Assembly: GCA_013396635.1 (NCBI GenBank)
Contig: WBMW01003950.1
Coordinates: forward strand, 658,884-722,883
From: Penelope pileata
Lineage: Eukaryota > Chordata > Aves > Galliformes > Cracidae
DNA length: 64,000 nt
Direction: 5' to 3'
Numbering within the stretch: the stretch's first letter is position 1; each line of letters opens with the position of its first letter. Positions 49,663 to 62,200 of this stretch are shown one piece after another. The notes under the pieces were generated by a model. The model was not told the origin of the DNA, did no database searches, and worked only from the letters and a program-made list of their open reading frames with translations. A program made the translations under genes and the position numbers.

Positions 49663-51081
49663 GTGAGCTACCTTTACATTCAGTCACAAGTCTTTATAGT
49701 CATAGAAGAAAATTATTTATGTTTTTCGTCTTTAGGCTAATGCATTCTACCCCACAGTGTAACAGCCACTACAGGAATTGGTATTGTTGAAATGATCATG
49801 CCACAGCTGAAGATCAGCGGCTTCTTAAAGCATCTTTTTTGAAGTATTGGTGAAATGACACACAAACACTAACTAGCTGCCAATGAAAGTTCACATAGTA
49901 TGATATCACATGATATGTTATGGAAGGGTGTGACAACAGATTAATTTGTACTCAGGTTCTCACCAACATTCAGGCAATTATGGATCTGTGAGTAAACAGC
50001 AGGCCAACACGCGAAATATGTCGTCCAACAAAACAGAACGACTTCTGACACTGAATGAAGTATTTAATGAATATGCCTTAAAACACAACTGATCACTGGC
50101 AGATACAATCTGTTGCTAAAGCTTACCATGGCATTTAAAGTCATAGTCAAAGCATGGTCATTATCTTTAGACAAGCACTCTGTGCGCATGAGAGACAATT
50201 CGGGACTCTGGTCTTCTTTTTACCTTCCACGTAGTCCTACAGAATTCATGTATTTCAGCCTATCCTCAGTATTCAGTTAACCAAAATCCTCAGGATTTAG
50301 CCCAGCATGAGTAATAGTGGTAGACTGTAATTAAAGTGAAAATTTCTAAGACTGCATTTTCCTGAAGAATTTTTTTTTTTTTTTTTTTTTGCATTTAAAG
50401 AGCAGAGTTCAGTCAGTTAAAACAATATATGGAGAGCAATAGGGAACTACTCTGGCCATGGCTAACATGCTGCGGAAGTGACAGGTCACAGGTCACTTAA
50501 ATTATACCTGATCAAAACATAACAGTAAAAAAAAAAAAAAAAAGAAAGCCACTCATAACCAGAAATTAGGTGAAGAACCCAGACTAGTCTCACACTCCTA
50601 ATTTTTGCTGTTCAACTGGTAACAGAAAAGTGTGGGAGAAAGAGTCACACCCAGCATGTGACTGTCACAAGAGAAGTCCCCAAGTACAGATGCAATTCTG
50701 TCAGTGTTGGAGGCTGCTTGGGGTGGTGCTCGCTTAGTCTCTGGTTAGTCACAGGAAGCAGAGCTTCTGGAGGCTCTGCCACCATGACTTATGCTGGAGG
50801 CTTTCATCAGAGATTTATCGTTTGTGCGCAAATAGAAAACTCAAATATTTCAGAAGTATTTTAAAACACAAAATCAGCCTCAGAGTATCTTATCTGACGT
50901 TACTTACACTGAAGCAACATTAAACTTCATTACAGGCAAGATTTAAGAGCTCTTCTGATTTTTATTCTGCTTCCCCCACCCAGACCACAGTAAACAACAT
51001 GGGATGCTCACAGTACTAAATTAGCAGTGACAGTCTTTCCATTACCTACCAGGGATCTGTTTGTACAGTATGAATGCTGAC

Positions 51082-51100
51082 GGGGAAGGGAGGGAGGGGG
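51082..51100 (+). other. G-quadruplex motif
   Basis: Four G-tracts of 4, 3, 3 and 5 residues are separated by loops of one or two A. This fits the canonical intramolecular G4 pattern on the plus strand. No promoter or gene is visible nearby. Confidence 0.75.
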
Positions 51101-53999
51101 AAGTGAGGTATCTGTCTCTTGGTGTCTGCCTGGGGCCCTTGTTCTTCCCAGAGAAATCTAACAGTAGAACTTCTGATGTCTCCTGCTGCTAGATTGAAAC
51201 CCAGCTATTCAAACATCTCTGAACTGAAAGGAGCTGAGACTCCAAACCTGATACTCAGCACTGTGAACGGGTACTCTGAACATGCATGTCAGAACAATTT
51301 CCTTTGTAAACAGGAGCAAAGTACACTTTATTTTAATTTGCTCTCATAGGTATAACATACCTTAATAAAAAAGGCAAACGGTCTTCTATCTCTTTCATCA
51401 TATGCAAACAAAACTCCACCAGACAGCTCAGGGATTTCCAGTACTTAATCCTGTGCCATACAGTAATTATCAAACATATAAAAGGTTGCATCTGCTCCCA
51501 GTGTTTTTACAGCATTTTCATGTGAAATCTCTGCTGCTGTTCCTATAAGTTGTTTAGTGTTAGAAAGCAGACATTAAAATCTCTGTTAGCACTTCTGGCT
51601 AGATTTTTGCATGCAGCCATGCCATGCTAAAGAGATTCTAGAGGCAGTTTTCTTAATGGAATGAAATCACAGAAAAGTCAATTTATGGTGTTCAGAGCTC
51701 AGATTCTATCTTTTTATTAGTTTAAATTGGGCTCAAATGCTGAACTGGTGCTCTACTGTCCACTAATGAGAAAATATTGGACAACAATTTTAAGATAATA
51801 AATCATAAACAATGGACATTGCTCTAAGCTCTTTACATCCAAAAGTATTATTTCTTTTTTAGGGGACAAGAAGTCTTTTTCTTTCCTTTTTTTTTTTTTT
51901 TTTTTTACTTTTTTATTTTAAATGAAACTTATTTATTTCTTATTGCAGACATGTCCCTAGTGTAGTCTACAAGTGTAGCCTAAATTTTTTTCTCAGTAAA
52001 GGTACTGCGCAACTGACACAAATAGAGCACTTCAGAACAATGTGGAAATGTGCAAACAGTGCTTTTCTAAATAATTTCATTTTTTCCTTTTTTTTTTGAT
52101 TACTTGCAAAATAATCCCCAAACAAATCCCAAATAAAAAACATCCCCTCAAATCAAAAAAATCACAAGCCATCCCATACATACACTTTTTCTCCAAACCA
52201 TCCATTTTGTGTGTTTTCAGGTGTCACTGAGGTAAATCCTTCTAAGAAATGCTTGAGTGCCCTTCTTGCACACGTGTGTCAAGCTATAGGCTATCTGAGC
52301 TACTAGTTACGCTGGTACAACTGGTACATAGAATCTTTTTACTCATTTTGTAAGCCTCCTGCTTATTTATTCCAGACTATTACAGTCAAATCCTGCCATT
52401 GCTGCCCATGTCTCACGCAGAAGGAAAGGCTGTTGAGGTCTCTGGACTGAACCTTGTTGGTCTTGACGGCTGCTCAGGAGCTACCAGCTCTGAGCTGTGG
52501 CAGCAAGCACAGACCTTTAAGGGGGTGGGTGGAACAAGAAAGTTCATCAGACTCTAAATGACCATTACAGATTCGGGAACAACAGGGCCTGATCCAAGTA
52601 GGAGTCTGGCCTGTAGAGGAATGCAATTAAAAAAAAAAAAAAGGCTACATTAACTCTCTTGGAAAAAGGATCCATTCATGTTGTTTTGAGTTTTGTGTAG
52701 ATAATATTTTGTCTTTAAAATAAAAGTGATTTTCTAAACTATCAATATTTTTTACATTGGTCTCTCTGCTGAAGGCTTTTGGTGCTCTGAAAGGAAGTCT
52801 GGGTGCTGAACCACTTGCATGTACACAAGATGCCAGCCCCTGGCAGAGTACACAGAGGCTTCAGAGCACAGGTTGGTGCAGCAAGGGGCCCCCTGTGCTT
52901 CTGAGACTGTGGGACTGCCTGCAAGAAATCTTGGCACACCGTTCAGATGGGACTTAGTTGACCTGAACTTGATTTCTGTGCCTGATTGATGAATGTTAGC
53001 TACTGACAAGGTTTCACATGCGATTGCACTTACTGAATGTTGTCATTGCTTTGTAACCGCTGTGTAGGCACTTGGACATACTGTCATCTTCCCTTCCCCT
53101 AAGCAATGGACACTGCATCATAAAAAAAAAAAAAAAAAACATACACCCTTAAGCCTAGATGGATGTCTATTCCAAAGATTCTCTGCTCAATTTTAATCCA
53201 AAAGAGCTGGTATCGAGCTGGTGTTCTTTAATTAAAACCTCCTTTCACTCAGCTCTTCCTTGTCTCTTGGAGTGCCTATCAATCAGGGGAAGTCACTGCG
53301 GGATGTACCCTGTGGCAGGAGGCTAGTCTGTCCTCTTCTCCATCCTCCAGACAGAGACTTTTTTTCCTCTCGACTTCATTAACTAAATGCACTGAATAAA
53401 CCTTAACATCTCAGCTAAATCCTATTGGCCCTGGATTTGCTGCTTAATGCTAAAACCCAAGCGACCCATTTTTCTCCTGTTGATACTTCTATCGCTGATG
53501 GCAGCCAGCAGAGAAAAATATCCAACCTTAAAATATTTTAACGTAAGGAACAAAACATAGAGAAATCATCACTCACTCTTTCTGCTGCTGTTCATGAACT
53601 TTACATAAGCTCTGCTTCTTGTGTCAAAACCTCCCTTGCTTTTGTGCTGCATAGGAAACAAAGTGAGTCTGTTGCTTAGCAAATGAATCCAACAAAGTAC
53701 ATTTGTTACTAAAACTGTGACAAGGCCTCTTTTAAAGAGAAATGATCTTGCAAATTCTATGAAAATAAATTCCTTTCCATTCCACAATCTGCAGTTGTGA
53801 CGCTATTATAGACGTCAGAAGACAGAAACCCCATTAACTGAAAACCTTTGTGAAGGACCAATAGTGAGAGCAAACAGTCTCAGCGCTGCAGATTCATTTA
53901 GAGTTCCCATCCGTAAGTTTTCCCCTAAATTGTACTAATTTGCCTTGCTGATTTCACATGCACAACAGAACTGGCTGAAGCTTATTCTGAATCCCCCTG

Positions 54000-54430
54000 C
54001 CTCCTTGCTGTCAGCCCTCTCATACCCCTGAATCTCATTCCTGCTCAGCTGCCATATCCTTTCTCAGCCCATGCTCACTTCCTACATCTTGGCTCTTTAT
54101 TCTGTGAACCCTAATGGTGCTTCTCACACAGCTGCAAAATCTCCCTACAGCAGCACTTAAGAGTTGCTCCGGGGGCCACATACCTGCCCTTTCTCCTTGC
54201 TCCACCAAATCTCAGCGTCTGCCTCCCACCAGTGCCTCCTGCCTCCCTCAAAGCCTCATCACCACATGCTTTGCCCAGCACCTGCCCTCCCAGCACCCTC
54301 CTGCTATCAGATAGCTCCTTTACACTTCTTCCACGCTCCCACTGCCCAGGGTGCTCTGGCAGCTGCCCTGCCCAGCTCTTCCAGCCGAAGGCAAGATATT
54401 CTCCATTCCCCTGCATCCTGTCCCATTTAC
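54000..54430. other. C-rich, strand-asymmetric block
   Basis: The plus strand is rich in C and T and poor in G, and GC content is higher than in the flanks. Several overlapping frames occur on both strands (54111-54416 minus, 54164-54451 plus), the usual result of few stop codons in GC-richer DNA. No domain or repeat family is recognised. It might be a retrotransposon piece or a regulatory element. Confidence 0.3.
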
Positions 54431-56490
54431 CCTAGTGTAGAGAGACCATAAAGGAGTGCAAACCACTGCACTTTGGCTAGCACAGTCTTTTGTCCTCTGA
54501 CTGCTTCGTGGCAAGTGCAAATAACCTGATGCTCCCCTAAGGGCTTTCAAAAGTCACCCACCATGCTTTCACAAATCTATCAGAGAAGGCTCTTCTGATT
54601 TGTTTCTTGGTATCCAACCAACATGGTAGTCTTGGGATTTGACATATAATTTTAATAGCACATTTCACTTCACATTAATATCAGACCTCAATGCCCTACA
54701 ACACTGACAGCAATTTCTGACATCCTAGAATGTCGGTTTCATATACCCCCAGCCCTCCTGGCATATCCTTGCAGAATTCAGAGTCTGCGAGGGATGAAAA
54801 GAAACAAAGAACCTGGACTTTCACTGGAAATTCAGTTATCTTGAATAAAAACTGTATTTACAATGGACCTAAGAGCAAATCTGATCTAACATGGAAGATA
54901 CGCACCACAGGTTACGCATTAAGATTATTGGTACAATGTCCGCCATGAGAAGGCTTTCAGCTGAAAATGCTTTCTTATTGACCACGCACTCATATTAATG
55001 TATTTCTTACCGATACGGCTAATGGAGTATTTATTATGCTTTTACCTTCTCTGAAGTAAAAATAAAAATACATTGTGCCACGTAAGAATAAAATGAATAC
55101 GTTCATATGGCTATGCATCATCACACCACACGCTCTACAGATGTGTTTAAATATTCTTCCTGAACAAAGTAATGCAACTGGTTTCAATATTACAAAAATG
55201 TATAAAAGAGCATCAATTGGAGACCAAGCGTGATAAGGAATGGAACCAGTAAAACAAATGTTATATGCTTCAAGACTTATTTTTGCAGCGTGGATAGACA
55301 TAAGAGACATAAAAGAGACAAGTTCTTTTGTAAAAGAAAAATATCACCAGCAGAAATAAAAAACACAACTATTTCAGATTGTGAAGAAAATAAACATTTT
55401 TCTTTATCTGAGTGTAGAATAAGAAGGTACGGAGTAACAACCATGAGATCAATCAAGTTTTTTTTTTTTCCTCTTTGAATACAATGAATAGAATAATAGA
55501 CGTGATGTGTTTATGAAAGGCTTTATGAGTGGCCAAGCCTCATCTTTCTAATTTATTTCATTTACTTATTTTAGTAAACTCTTTTATAACTTCAGCATGG
55601 CTGATTCCTGGATTCCATTTTGAACCTTCCTCAGTGAAAGTTCATGAACTTTTTACTGGGAACCTTATTAGGGATAAGCAGCGGACAAATGGATTACCAG
55701 CTCCTCAACTCCATTTTTTTTTTTTTTTACTATTTTTCCATTTCCAAAACCATAATACACAAAAGAAACAAACAGGATCTACAGTTAGAACGAATTGTAT
55801 GTGTACGTCTCATGACAAAATTCTCTTCTAACATTTGAAAGTAGACATGCATACCAATTTTCAGCAATGACTGGATTCTGTTGTGTACAATCTACACAAG
55901 ACCTGTTAAGCATACATTTAACACATTATCTAAATCTTATTCTATTTTTCAAGTAGGTCTAGTAGGGTTATCAGAAACACAACAGAATTTGCGTGTTAAA
56001 CATAACTACCTTCAGTTTAATACGTTCTAGCAGATGTATCAAAGAGATTAAAATATAGTTTTTGGCACAGAGTAATGAAGCTCCTTGCATGGTCTGATAT
56101 TACTAACAACAAGCGGCATGAAGTCCAGAGTCCTCTCTTACCACTATTACCATGAAGTTACCACACAATTCGTAAGTTTTCTTTAAGAAACACACACACT
56201 GAAGTTTTGCTTTGTTCTCTCTGCTGCACAGCACACAGAACTACGATATGGATGTTTACTTGAGCTGTTAAAATTACCGACTCCAAAAAGCCTCCAGAAA
56301 TGTTAACAGCTAAAGAAAACGATGCAACTTCTCCTGCTAATACCTCTAAAATATCAGAAAATATGCTGGTTCTGTTGCTTTTGACAGCAATGCTGGTTTA
56401 CAGGATGTTAGAAACTTCCTAGCCTCTGCCTCCCTAATCCCTCGCAACCCCTGTGGTTTCCATTGGCAAGGGCTAGCTCTCGCCTCTCCC
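54431..56490. other. AT-rich non-coding stretch
   Basis: No gene or repeat family is recognised. Short T-runs lie near 55460-55470 and 55717-55729. Confidence 0.6.
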
Positions 56491-56523
56491 GATTTCATGT
56501 TAAACTTGCAGGAAACTCTTAAC

Positions 56524-56556
56524 TGGGGGTGGGGGGCTGCAGGCAGGGGAGGGGGG
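56524..56556 (+). other. G-quadruplex motif next to CpG-rich block
   Basis: Tracts of 5, 6, 4 and 6 G are separated by T, a nine-base loop and A. They sit about 200 bases from the CpG-rich block. G4 motifs are common near promoters, but a role here is inferred only. Confidence 0.6.
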
Positions 56557-56739
56557 AGAAGCCTCCGAAAGATATTATCACATTTAAATCCTCAAGCTGC
56601 TGGCTCAGGCGGAGTTACTCACCCAAGGGAAGCGTGCACTTTCCAGCTGACAATCCCTAATATATATTTCACCGCAGCTCACTTGCCCAGACGATGAGCC
56701 ACGCACACAAGCCCCATCTCCACCCCAATCACTTCCACA

Positions 56740-57400
56740 GCAACTTGCAACTTGAAATCTTTCATCGACTTCGCCCGCTGCCAGCCTGCCCTGGGCAGCC
56801 AGCGCTCAGCCCCCAGAGCTCAGCTCAGCCTCCAGCGCGAGCAGTGTTCCCAACTCCTCAGAGCCCAGTGCCAGGCACATCACCCAGACCCGCACCCAAG
56901 AGCAAGACGTGGCCACACGCGACACCCAGCTACAACTCCAGGGAGGAGCCCAGCGCCTGCGGCCCGGTGGGGCTGTGGCTGGATCCTCTCTGCGCCCCGG
57001 CAGCGGCAGCGGTACTGACCTGTGGAACGGCAGCGAGCGTGTCCCTCCACTCGTCTCTGAGCCCAAGCATGGACAGATGGCCAGCAGCCCGACCAGAGTG
57101 AAGCAAAGCCTGGATTTTTTTTCTCCCTCTCTCTCTCTCTTCCCTCCTTTTTTTCTCCCTTTCCTCCCTTCTCCCCTTCTTTCCTCCCTTCCTCCCCTGG
57201 CTTAGCCCCTGGCAGATAAGCCCGAGTCAGGCACAGTGTGCTCACAACACCCCCTCCACCAATCATTTCAATTAGTGCCACATGAGAGGAGCTTCTGCCC
57301 AAAATCTGCTTAAGAAAGGGCCAGAGGGCAGGGCAATCTCCTTTGCTCGACAATGACCAGAAGCTGCTATAAATATCCAAACAAAAGCACTGTCAAGGCC
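56740..57400 (-). promoter_or_regulatory. Candidate host promoter and non-coding first exon
   Basis: About 340 bases (56740-57090) contain roughly twenty CpG dinucleotides in otherwise CpG-poor DNA, which marks a small CpG island. On the minus strand a TATA-like TATTTATAG lies at 57367-57375. A transcript starting near 57340 would cross a polypurine stretch (57113-57198) and reach a good splice donor, CCACAG/GTCAGTA. Its last exon base is 57020 and the intron starts at 57019. That gives a first exon of about 320 bases, probably 5' UTR. Frames across it on both strands, including the 166-codon minus frame at 56880-57380, run past the donor and show no domain. The TATA sequence also reads TATAAATA on the plus strand, so the direction is not certain. 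Confidence 0.45.
57113..57198 (+). repeat. Polypyrimidine tract, 86 bases
   Basis: An almost uninterrupted C/T run that includes a (CT)n core at 57127-57140. Such tracts can adopt triplex (H-DNA) structure and are frequent in vertebrate promoters and 5' UTRs. On the minus strand it would be a purine-rich UTR element of the proposed first exon. Confidence 0.8.
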
Positions 57401-57852
57401 AGGAATGTCACATCCAAATGTGATAAAAATTGTAAAGATTCAACATATACCAGAAGTACAAAGGAGGAAAAATGAAAAAAAAAAAAGAGAGAAAAAGATA
57501 AAAAGCGATCATCACCTTCCTACTCTCTCCCCCAGCATGTAACCTTGCAATATGTTATCAGAGTTGTATATTCCTGGGTGCCAAGTTATTATGTTTTCCA
57601 GGTCCCGAGCAGCCCGCTCACAATCCTTTTGTGACAGCTGCATGCTAATATTTATAGGTACCCAGCTCTATGCATCTTATATAACCAAGCAAAGTGACCA
57701 GGGCTGGCCAGGGGTAGCTTTCAGCCCCACAGATACATCACATCACACAAAGACCACAAGCAATGGCTACTCTTAATTAAAACATTAGCAAGAAGTTCCC
57801 AATATGTCAATAAATAAATCACTGCATTAATACAGTGCAAACTCAGGTGCAT
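57401..57852. promoter_or_regulatory. Possible upstream regulatory segment
   Basis: Unique, moderately complex sequence upstream of the proposed minus-strand promoter. It includes an octamer-type ATGCTAAT (57642-57649) overlapping a near-MEF2 TATTTATAG (57649-57657). A GGAATG TEAD-type core lies near 57402, and CAGCTG is at 57636-57641. Each site is short. Their clustering beside a candidate promoter is suggestive only. Confidence 0.25.
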
Positions 57853-57903
57853 TTGATCTCTAAGGTCCCTTCCATCCCAAGCCATTCTATGACTCTGTGA
57901 TTT
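57853..57903 (+). mobile_element. CR1 3' tail fragment
   Basis: GATCTCTAAGGTCCCTTCC (57855-57873) followed by CATTCTATGACTCTGTGATT (57883-57902) is the sense-strand 3' terminus of a CR1, including its degenerate octamer repeats. Only about 50 bases remain. Confidence 0.8.
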
Positions 57904-58934
57904 GTATCAAGAGTGGGGGCTTGAATCTAATTTGATTTAGATGCATTTTACACCAGCATATTCCAGTGCTGTGAATAAGGATAAAATCGAACCTGAACTT
58001 TCCAACTAAGCAGTGAGTTAAAACTGAAAACTAGTCAGAAACCACATTTAAGAACACGTGTAAAAATATGAAACAGCTTTCATCTAGCAGAATGTGTCCA
58101 CGAGCAGAACTGGGACTTTGTGCATCACTTTGCAACCCTCCAGTTCATGCTGTGCGAGCAGCTGGGCGCTGCCTGCTCCAGCATGGGGAGGGCAGGGCAG
58201 CAAAAGTGAGTTGTTTTGATCCCATTTGACTACTTGTAAACTCAGCAATGCCTTTGAGATAGTACTTTCCAGCCTGTTGATGGCAGGATGACAACAGCTA
58301 AGTTCATCTGAGGGGAAAGCTGATAGTCACTATTCCCTACTTCCCCTCGCAGACATTCCCAAATGTAATAATTGCAAAGGGAGGGCACTCAGCTGGTGTT
58401 CCTCCAGATCTTGTGCCTCAATGTTCACGTACACATCTATGTAAAAGTAGTTAATCCTGTTGCTAATATGTCTTACCTCATGTTCTCTTATAACTGAGAT
58501 GAAAGCCATCTGAAATTATCCCTGTTTCCTGTGTTCGCTTTCCACCAACTGAATAATAAATTTCTCTTTCACTACAAATAAATGTTATTTTTTCTGCTCC
58601 ATTCCTGTGCCCTTCTCTGATCTTACTTGTTTGTCCTGCCACACTGCGCACTGCTTTCTCACGCTAAACCCATTCACATACAGGCTTATCCTCAAAGCAC
58701 CCTTATCCTCAAAGGATGTCCAGAGATACTTTTTGCTGGTTTACTAATTCTCTGAATTTAAGCATGTGTCCTACAGAACAAAAAATGCACTTTTAGCAGA
58801 TGTCAGTTGAAGAAATCCATTTGAAAGAGATAATATTTAAGTGAAGCTAATGCAAAACTCTAGTCCAAGAATCATGTGCACAGGCTAGTAAGAGGAAAAC
58901 TGCTTGCAGGATTTCCAGACTTCCTAGTTTTAGC
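57904..58934. other. Non-coding stretch
   Basis: No gene or repeat is recognised. Confidence 0.55.
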
Positions 58935-59298
58935 AGGGACAGAAATATTCTTTATTGTAACAAAGAGCTTTCAGTCAGCCAGAGTGCACAGATGCAGAAC
59001 AATAACACTACACAAACAATACAGACCAAGCATTGTCAGGCCACGGCCGCCAGCCCACAGGCTGACAAAGCCCTTGCTGAGAATGTGGTTGCACGGGTGA
59101 GGGAGGCAGAGACCCCCAATCTGGTGCAGGCAGAAGTCCACGTAGCCCAGCATAGCAGCCGGAAGTATCGCGAGATGTGCAGTAGTATTTGCAAGGCATC
59201 GCGATGTAGCTAATAAATCCTGCCTGTTCCACTGGCTAATCTTCACATAGGGTCCTGCTTTCACTTCCAGCAGGGCCAAGGTGGGTGTCTCTGCAGTG
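58935..59298 (-). pseudogene. Possible terminal exon or processed gene copy
   Basis: On the minus strand a pyrimidine-containing stretch ending in CTGCAG precedes 59298. The following sequence is GC-richer than the flanks, with several CpGs (for example TCGCGA at 59168-59173). It stays open in one frame for 102 codons from an ATG (58971-59279), and open sequence extends upstream to the possible acceptor. A canonical AATAAA lies at 58951-58956, just after the stop. The predicted product has hydrophobic segments at its C-terminal end, but I recognise no family. No poly(A) tail remnant follows, which argues slightly for an exon over a recent retrocopy. The competing frames at 59008-59232 (minus) and 58992-59213 (plus) are likely shadows. 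Confidence 0.35.
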
Positions 59299-62200
59299 AC
59301 AGTATGGACATGCTTTGCATTGCAAGGAAATGAACAGGGAAAATATCCTTGAAAACAATAAAAGCCTTTCCAGGAAAGCAGGAAAATGTTTTCAGAATAA
59401 TGAGCTTACCTAAGAAAAAGATGATCGATGACTTAAACTACAACATTTTCGGTAGTAACTGAGGAAAAAGACAACAAAAATAAGCCACTAATGGAGTGAA
59501 ATTTGAGACTGTGTGCATTGTACAAAACTCCAGCCAGCTAGGCAGATGAATAAATTGGCAGAACTGAGCTGCTGATGCCAGAAATTAAAGAAGAATATTC
59601 TTCAGAGTCTTTGGTGGTTTTTGTATCTTCCACTTCCTGGATCAGCTATTGTTACAGAATTCAGAGACAAGAGACAAAAAAGATTACAAAACTAAACAAT
59701 ATTTCTTTGTCTTGCCAAAAAACCTGAGTTGATCTGTATTTACCTGATCCTCACATTTTTTTTCCAGAGATAGCCGCTTTCCTACATCAGCTTTTCCAAC
59801 CTAATGTTAAAAGCCAGTGAGGGAATTTTGCAACCTCCCTTAAAGGATGCTGAAAACGTGAGGAAAACTGCATGTATGGAAATGTGTGTTACAGAGATGT
59901 ATTCAAAAGGGCTCTCCTTTGTAAGCTTGACAGTATTCAAAAAGCTGTTTGCTTTATAAATCAAAATGCTGTATTTGAAGATAAATCTAAGAGAGATTAT
60001 GATAGATATCTCTAGGAGTAATGTCCCCCACCCCCACCCCCGTTCCCCTAATATATAAAGAGAAGATATGATATAGTTTCCACACAATTTAGTAGATATT
60101 TACAAATTTAAAATGTTTATAAAATATTCTGCCAATAGGTCAGGGTAAGACTTCTGGTTTTATTGAAAATTTTGACTACTTTCACCCTGAAGTGCTTTAA
60201 GTTAACTCGTTATGGAAATATGGATCAAATACACTGGGTCCCAGCATTTGACATAATTTCCTGGGGAAACAAGCCTATATATGGAAAGCTATCCTCAAGC
60301 ACTGGTTGAAGTTTTCCCTTAAACACTGTTTTGTTTGAAAAGTGAAAACTGACAACACCACCAAATCATCCAGTATTAGTGTTCTTCTCTTTAACATGTC
60401 CCCTCTCTTGGAAAAAAAAAATAATGGATTACGCTATTTCTTTGTCTGAATAAAATGTTGCAGTTCCGGAGATAAAGACGTATTCAGCTGAGCAATTAAA
60501 TAGCTAAATAAATGAATCAGCAGAGCAGAAGTGACAGATTTAATTACTGCTTAGAGCTAGGAAGGGGAACTAATTATGGGGTTCATGAACCACATGCCAT
60601 TCTTTTCCTTAAGCATGTGCTTCGATTCTTCTGGATCAAGCTCTGCAAATGCAGCAACATCATGCATCAGATTTAAAAAAAGGAAAAAAAGAAAAAAGAA
60701 AGATATTCGAAATTTGGAAATAAAGTCTAATCTTTGTTTGAACAAAGAGCAGTCAATATCACATTGTAGAAGCTCATGTTCAATTGACTAGACACCATAA
60801 GTTAGAGGAAATTTCTGTCAAACAGATAGGCACTAAAAACATAGTCCTCCAAAAAATCAAAGCACAATGAAGCTCACTAGATGTGAATAAACCAAAGAAA
60901 TCTGTGTCAATTGAGCCATAAAGCATATCTCAATATCAAGAGATTAGGAGCCCTATTCATCAGACTGTGTATGTAGCTGAGAAGACAGAGAAAGATGAGT
61001 AGCTCTCTTCTTCTTTGTTTCATTCACCACAATGAGCAATAGCGTTTAGAAGATGCTTCTGTGGCCACCAAACGTGAGGACACTAGCAGTGGAAAAACCT
61101 CTTCCTCAGTTTCTGTCCCATTGTCCTACTTTGCATTTACTTTACTGTCTTAATTTCGTTCTTGTTTTGTATGACTGTCATTGCCAATAATTTGAGCTCC
61201 ACATTTAAAACTTTGCCATGCAGGACAGTCTGAACGCAGAGCAGATTGGGCAGATGTGCTGTTCTCTAGATGCCAGTTCAGGCTCCAGTTACCTGAAACA
61301 TTGTAATGGCCTAAAATCCCAGGAAGAAGATTGAGCCAAGCATCTCTACTCCTTGTGTTCAGTGGAACTCTGAAAGACAGAGGACGAACTGCTGTCTGAA
61401 GCCCACCAGCTACAGATCCCCTAGTGCCAAGGACAATTTTTCAGCCATGTGTTCCCAAGCTAACAAGGTGTCATCCAGACATGTTCCACATCTGAGCCAT
61501 CATTTAATGAACTGCATAAAATGGGCTAGCTAAGAGACAGGTACCATTTAGACACCCTCACTCTGCCAAATGCCAACCTATCTGTGTATACAATGCATTA
61601 GTAGAGGTAAAAGAGGGGAAGCCTTTCACTCTTAGTCATTGGTTTACTAAAATGAAAATCTTGACGTGATGTCTTTTTTAGGATCCTTTTAAAAATCAAC
61701 ATACTTATCTCTTTTCCTAAGAATATTGCAGTAGAAAGAGACAAACAACTCTGTACAGCTGATCTCATAAACCATTTTATAAAACAGTTGGGACTTCTTC
61801 TATTCTACTGATTTTGAAAAGTTTTAAAAGGCGGAACCTGATTCAAACAGTAAAAAATTCAACCTGGATATAGCCATGTTCTCCTACCATACCATGAGTA
61901 GGCTCACTGGACAATCACAAGTGTCATCATCATGCAGAGTTACCACACCAGCTCAGCTTGGCTGAAACTATTCTCTGAAGGCAGCCAAAACCAAGGTCTA
62001 TTGCATCAATAAAGTCTAAAATGAATCCTATCTTGAAAATCAGTGTTTGGGCTTCCTATCTGTTTTGTGCACCAAGGCAGACTGCATCTGCAGGGAACTG
62101 GAAGTATAAAAGATAAGGTAAAAACAGAATTGAAAAAAATATTTTTAATGGAGTTATGGTATAATTCTATAAAAGAGATCCTCTGTCTGGAATTCCAGTG

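Larger units (their letters stand above)
46381..54000. other. Non-coding stretch with simple repeats
   Basis: No gene is convincingly recognised. It contains (TA)n at 48687-48703, T-runs at 50370-50390 and 51887-51906, and A-runs at 50527-50543, 52629-52642 and 53122-53139. A G-quadruplex motif lies at 51082-51100, and a weak exon candidate at 49559-49662 is listed separately. Confidence 0.55.

Noticed and set aside
56880..57380. 166-codon minus-strand frame as a protein
   Set aside because: It runs through the polypurine tract, giving long Lys/Glu/Arg/Gly runs, and reads past a good splice donor. It is more likely 5' UTR plus intron.
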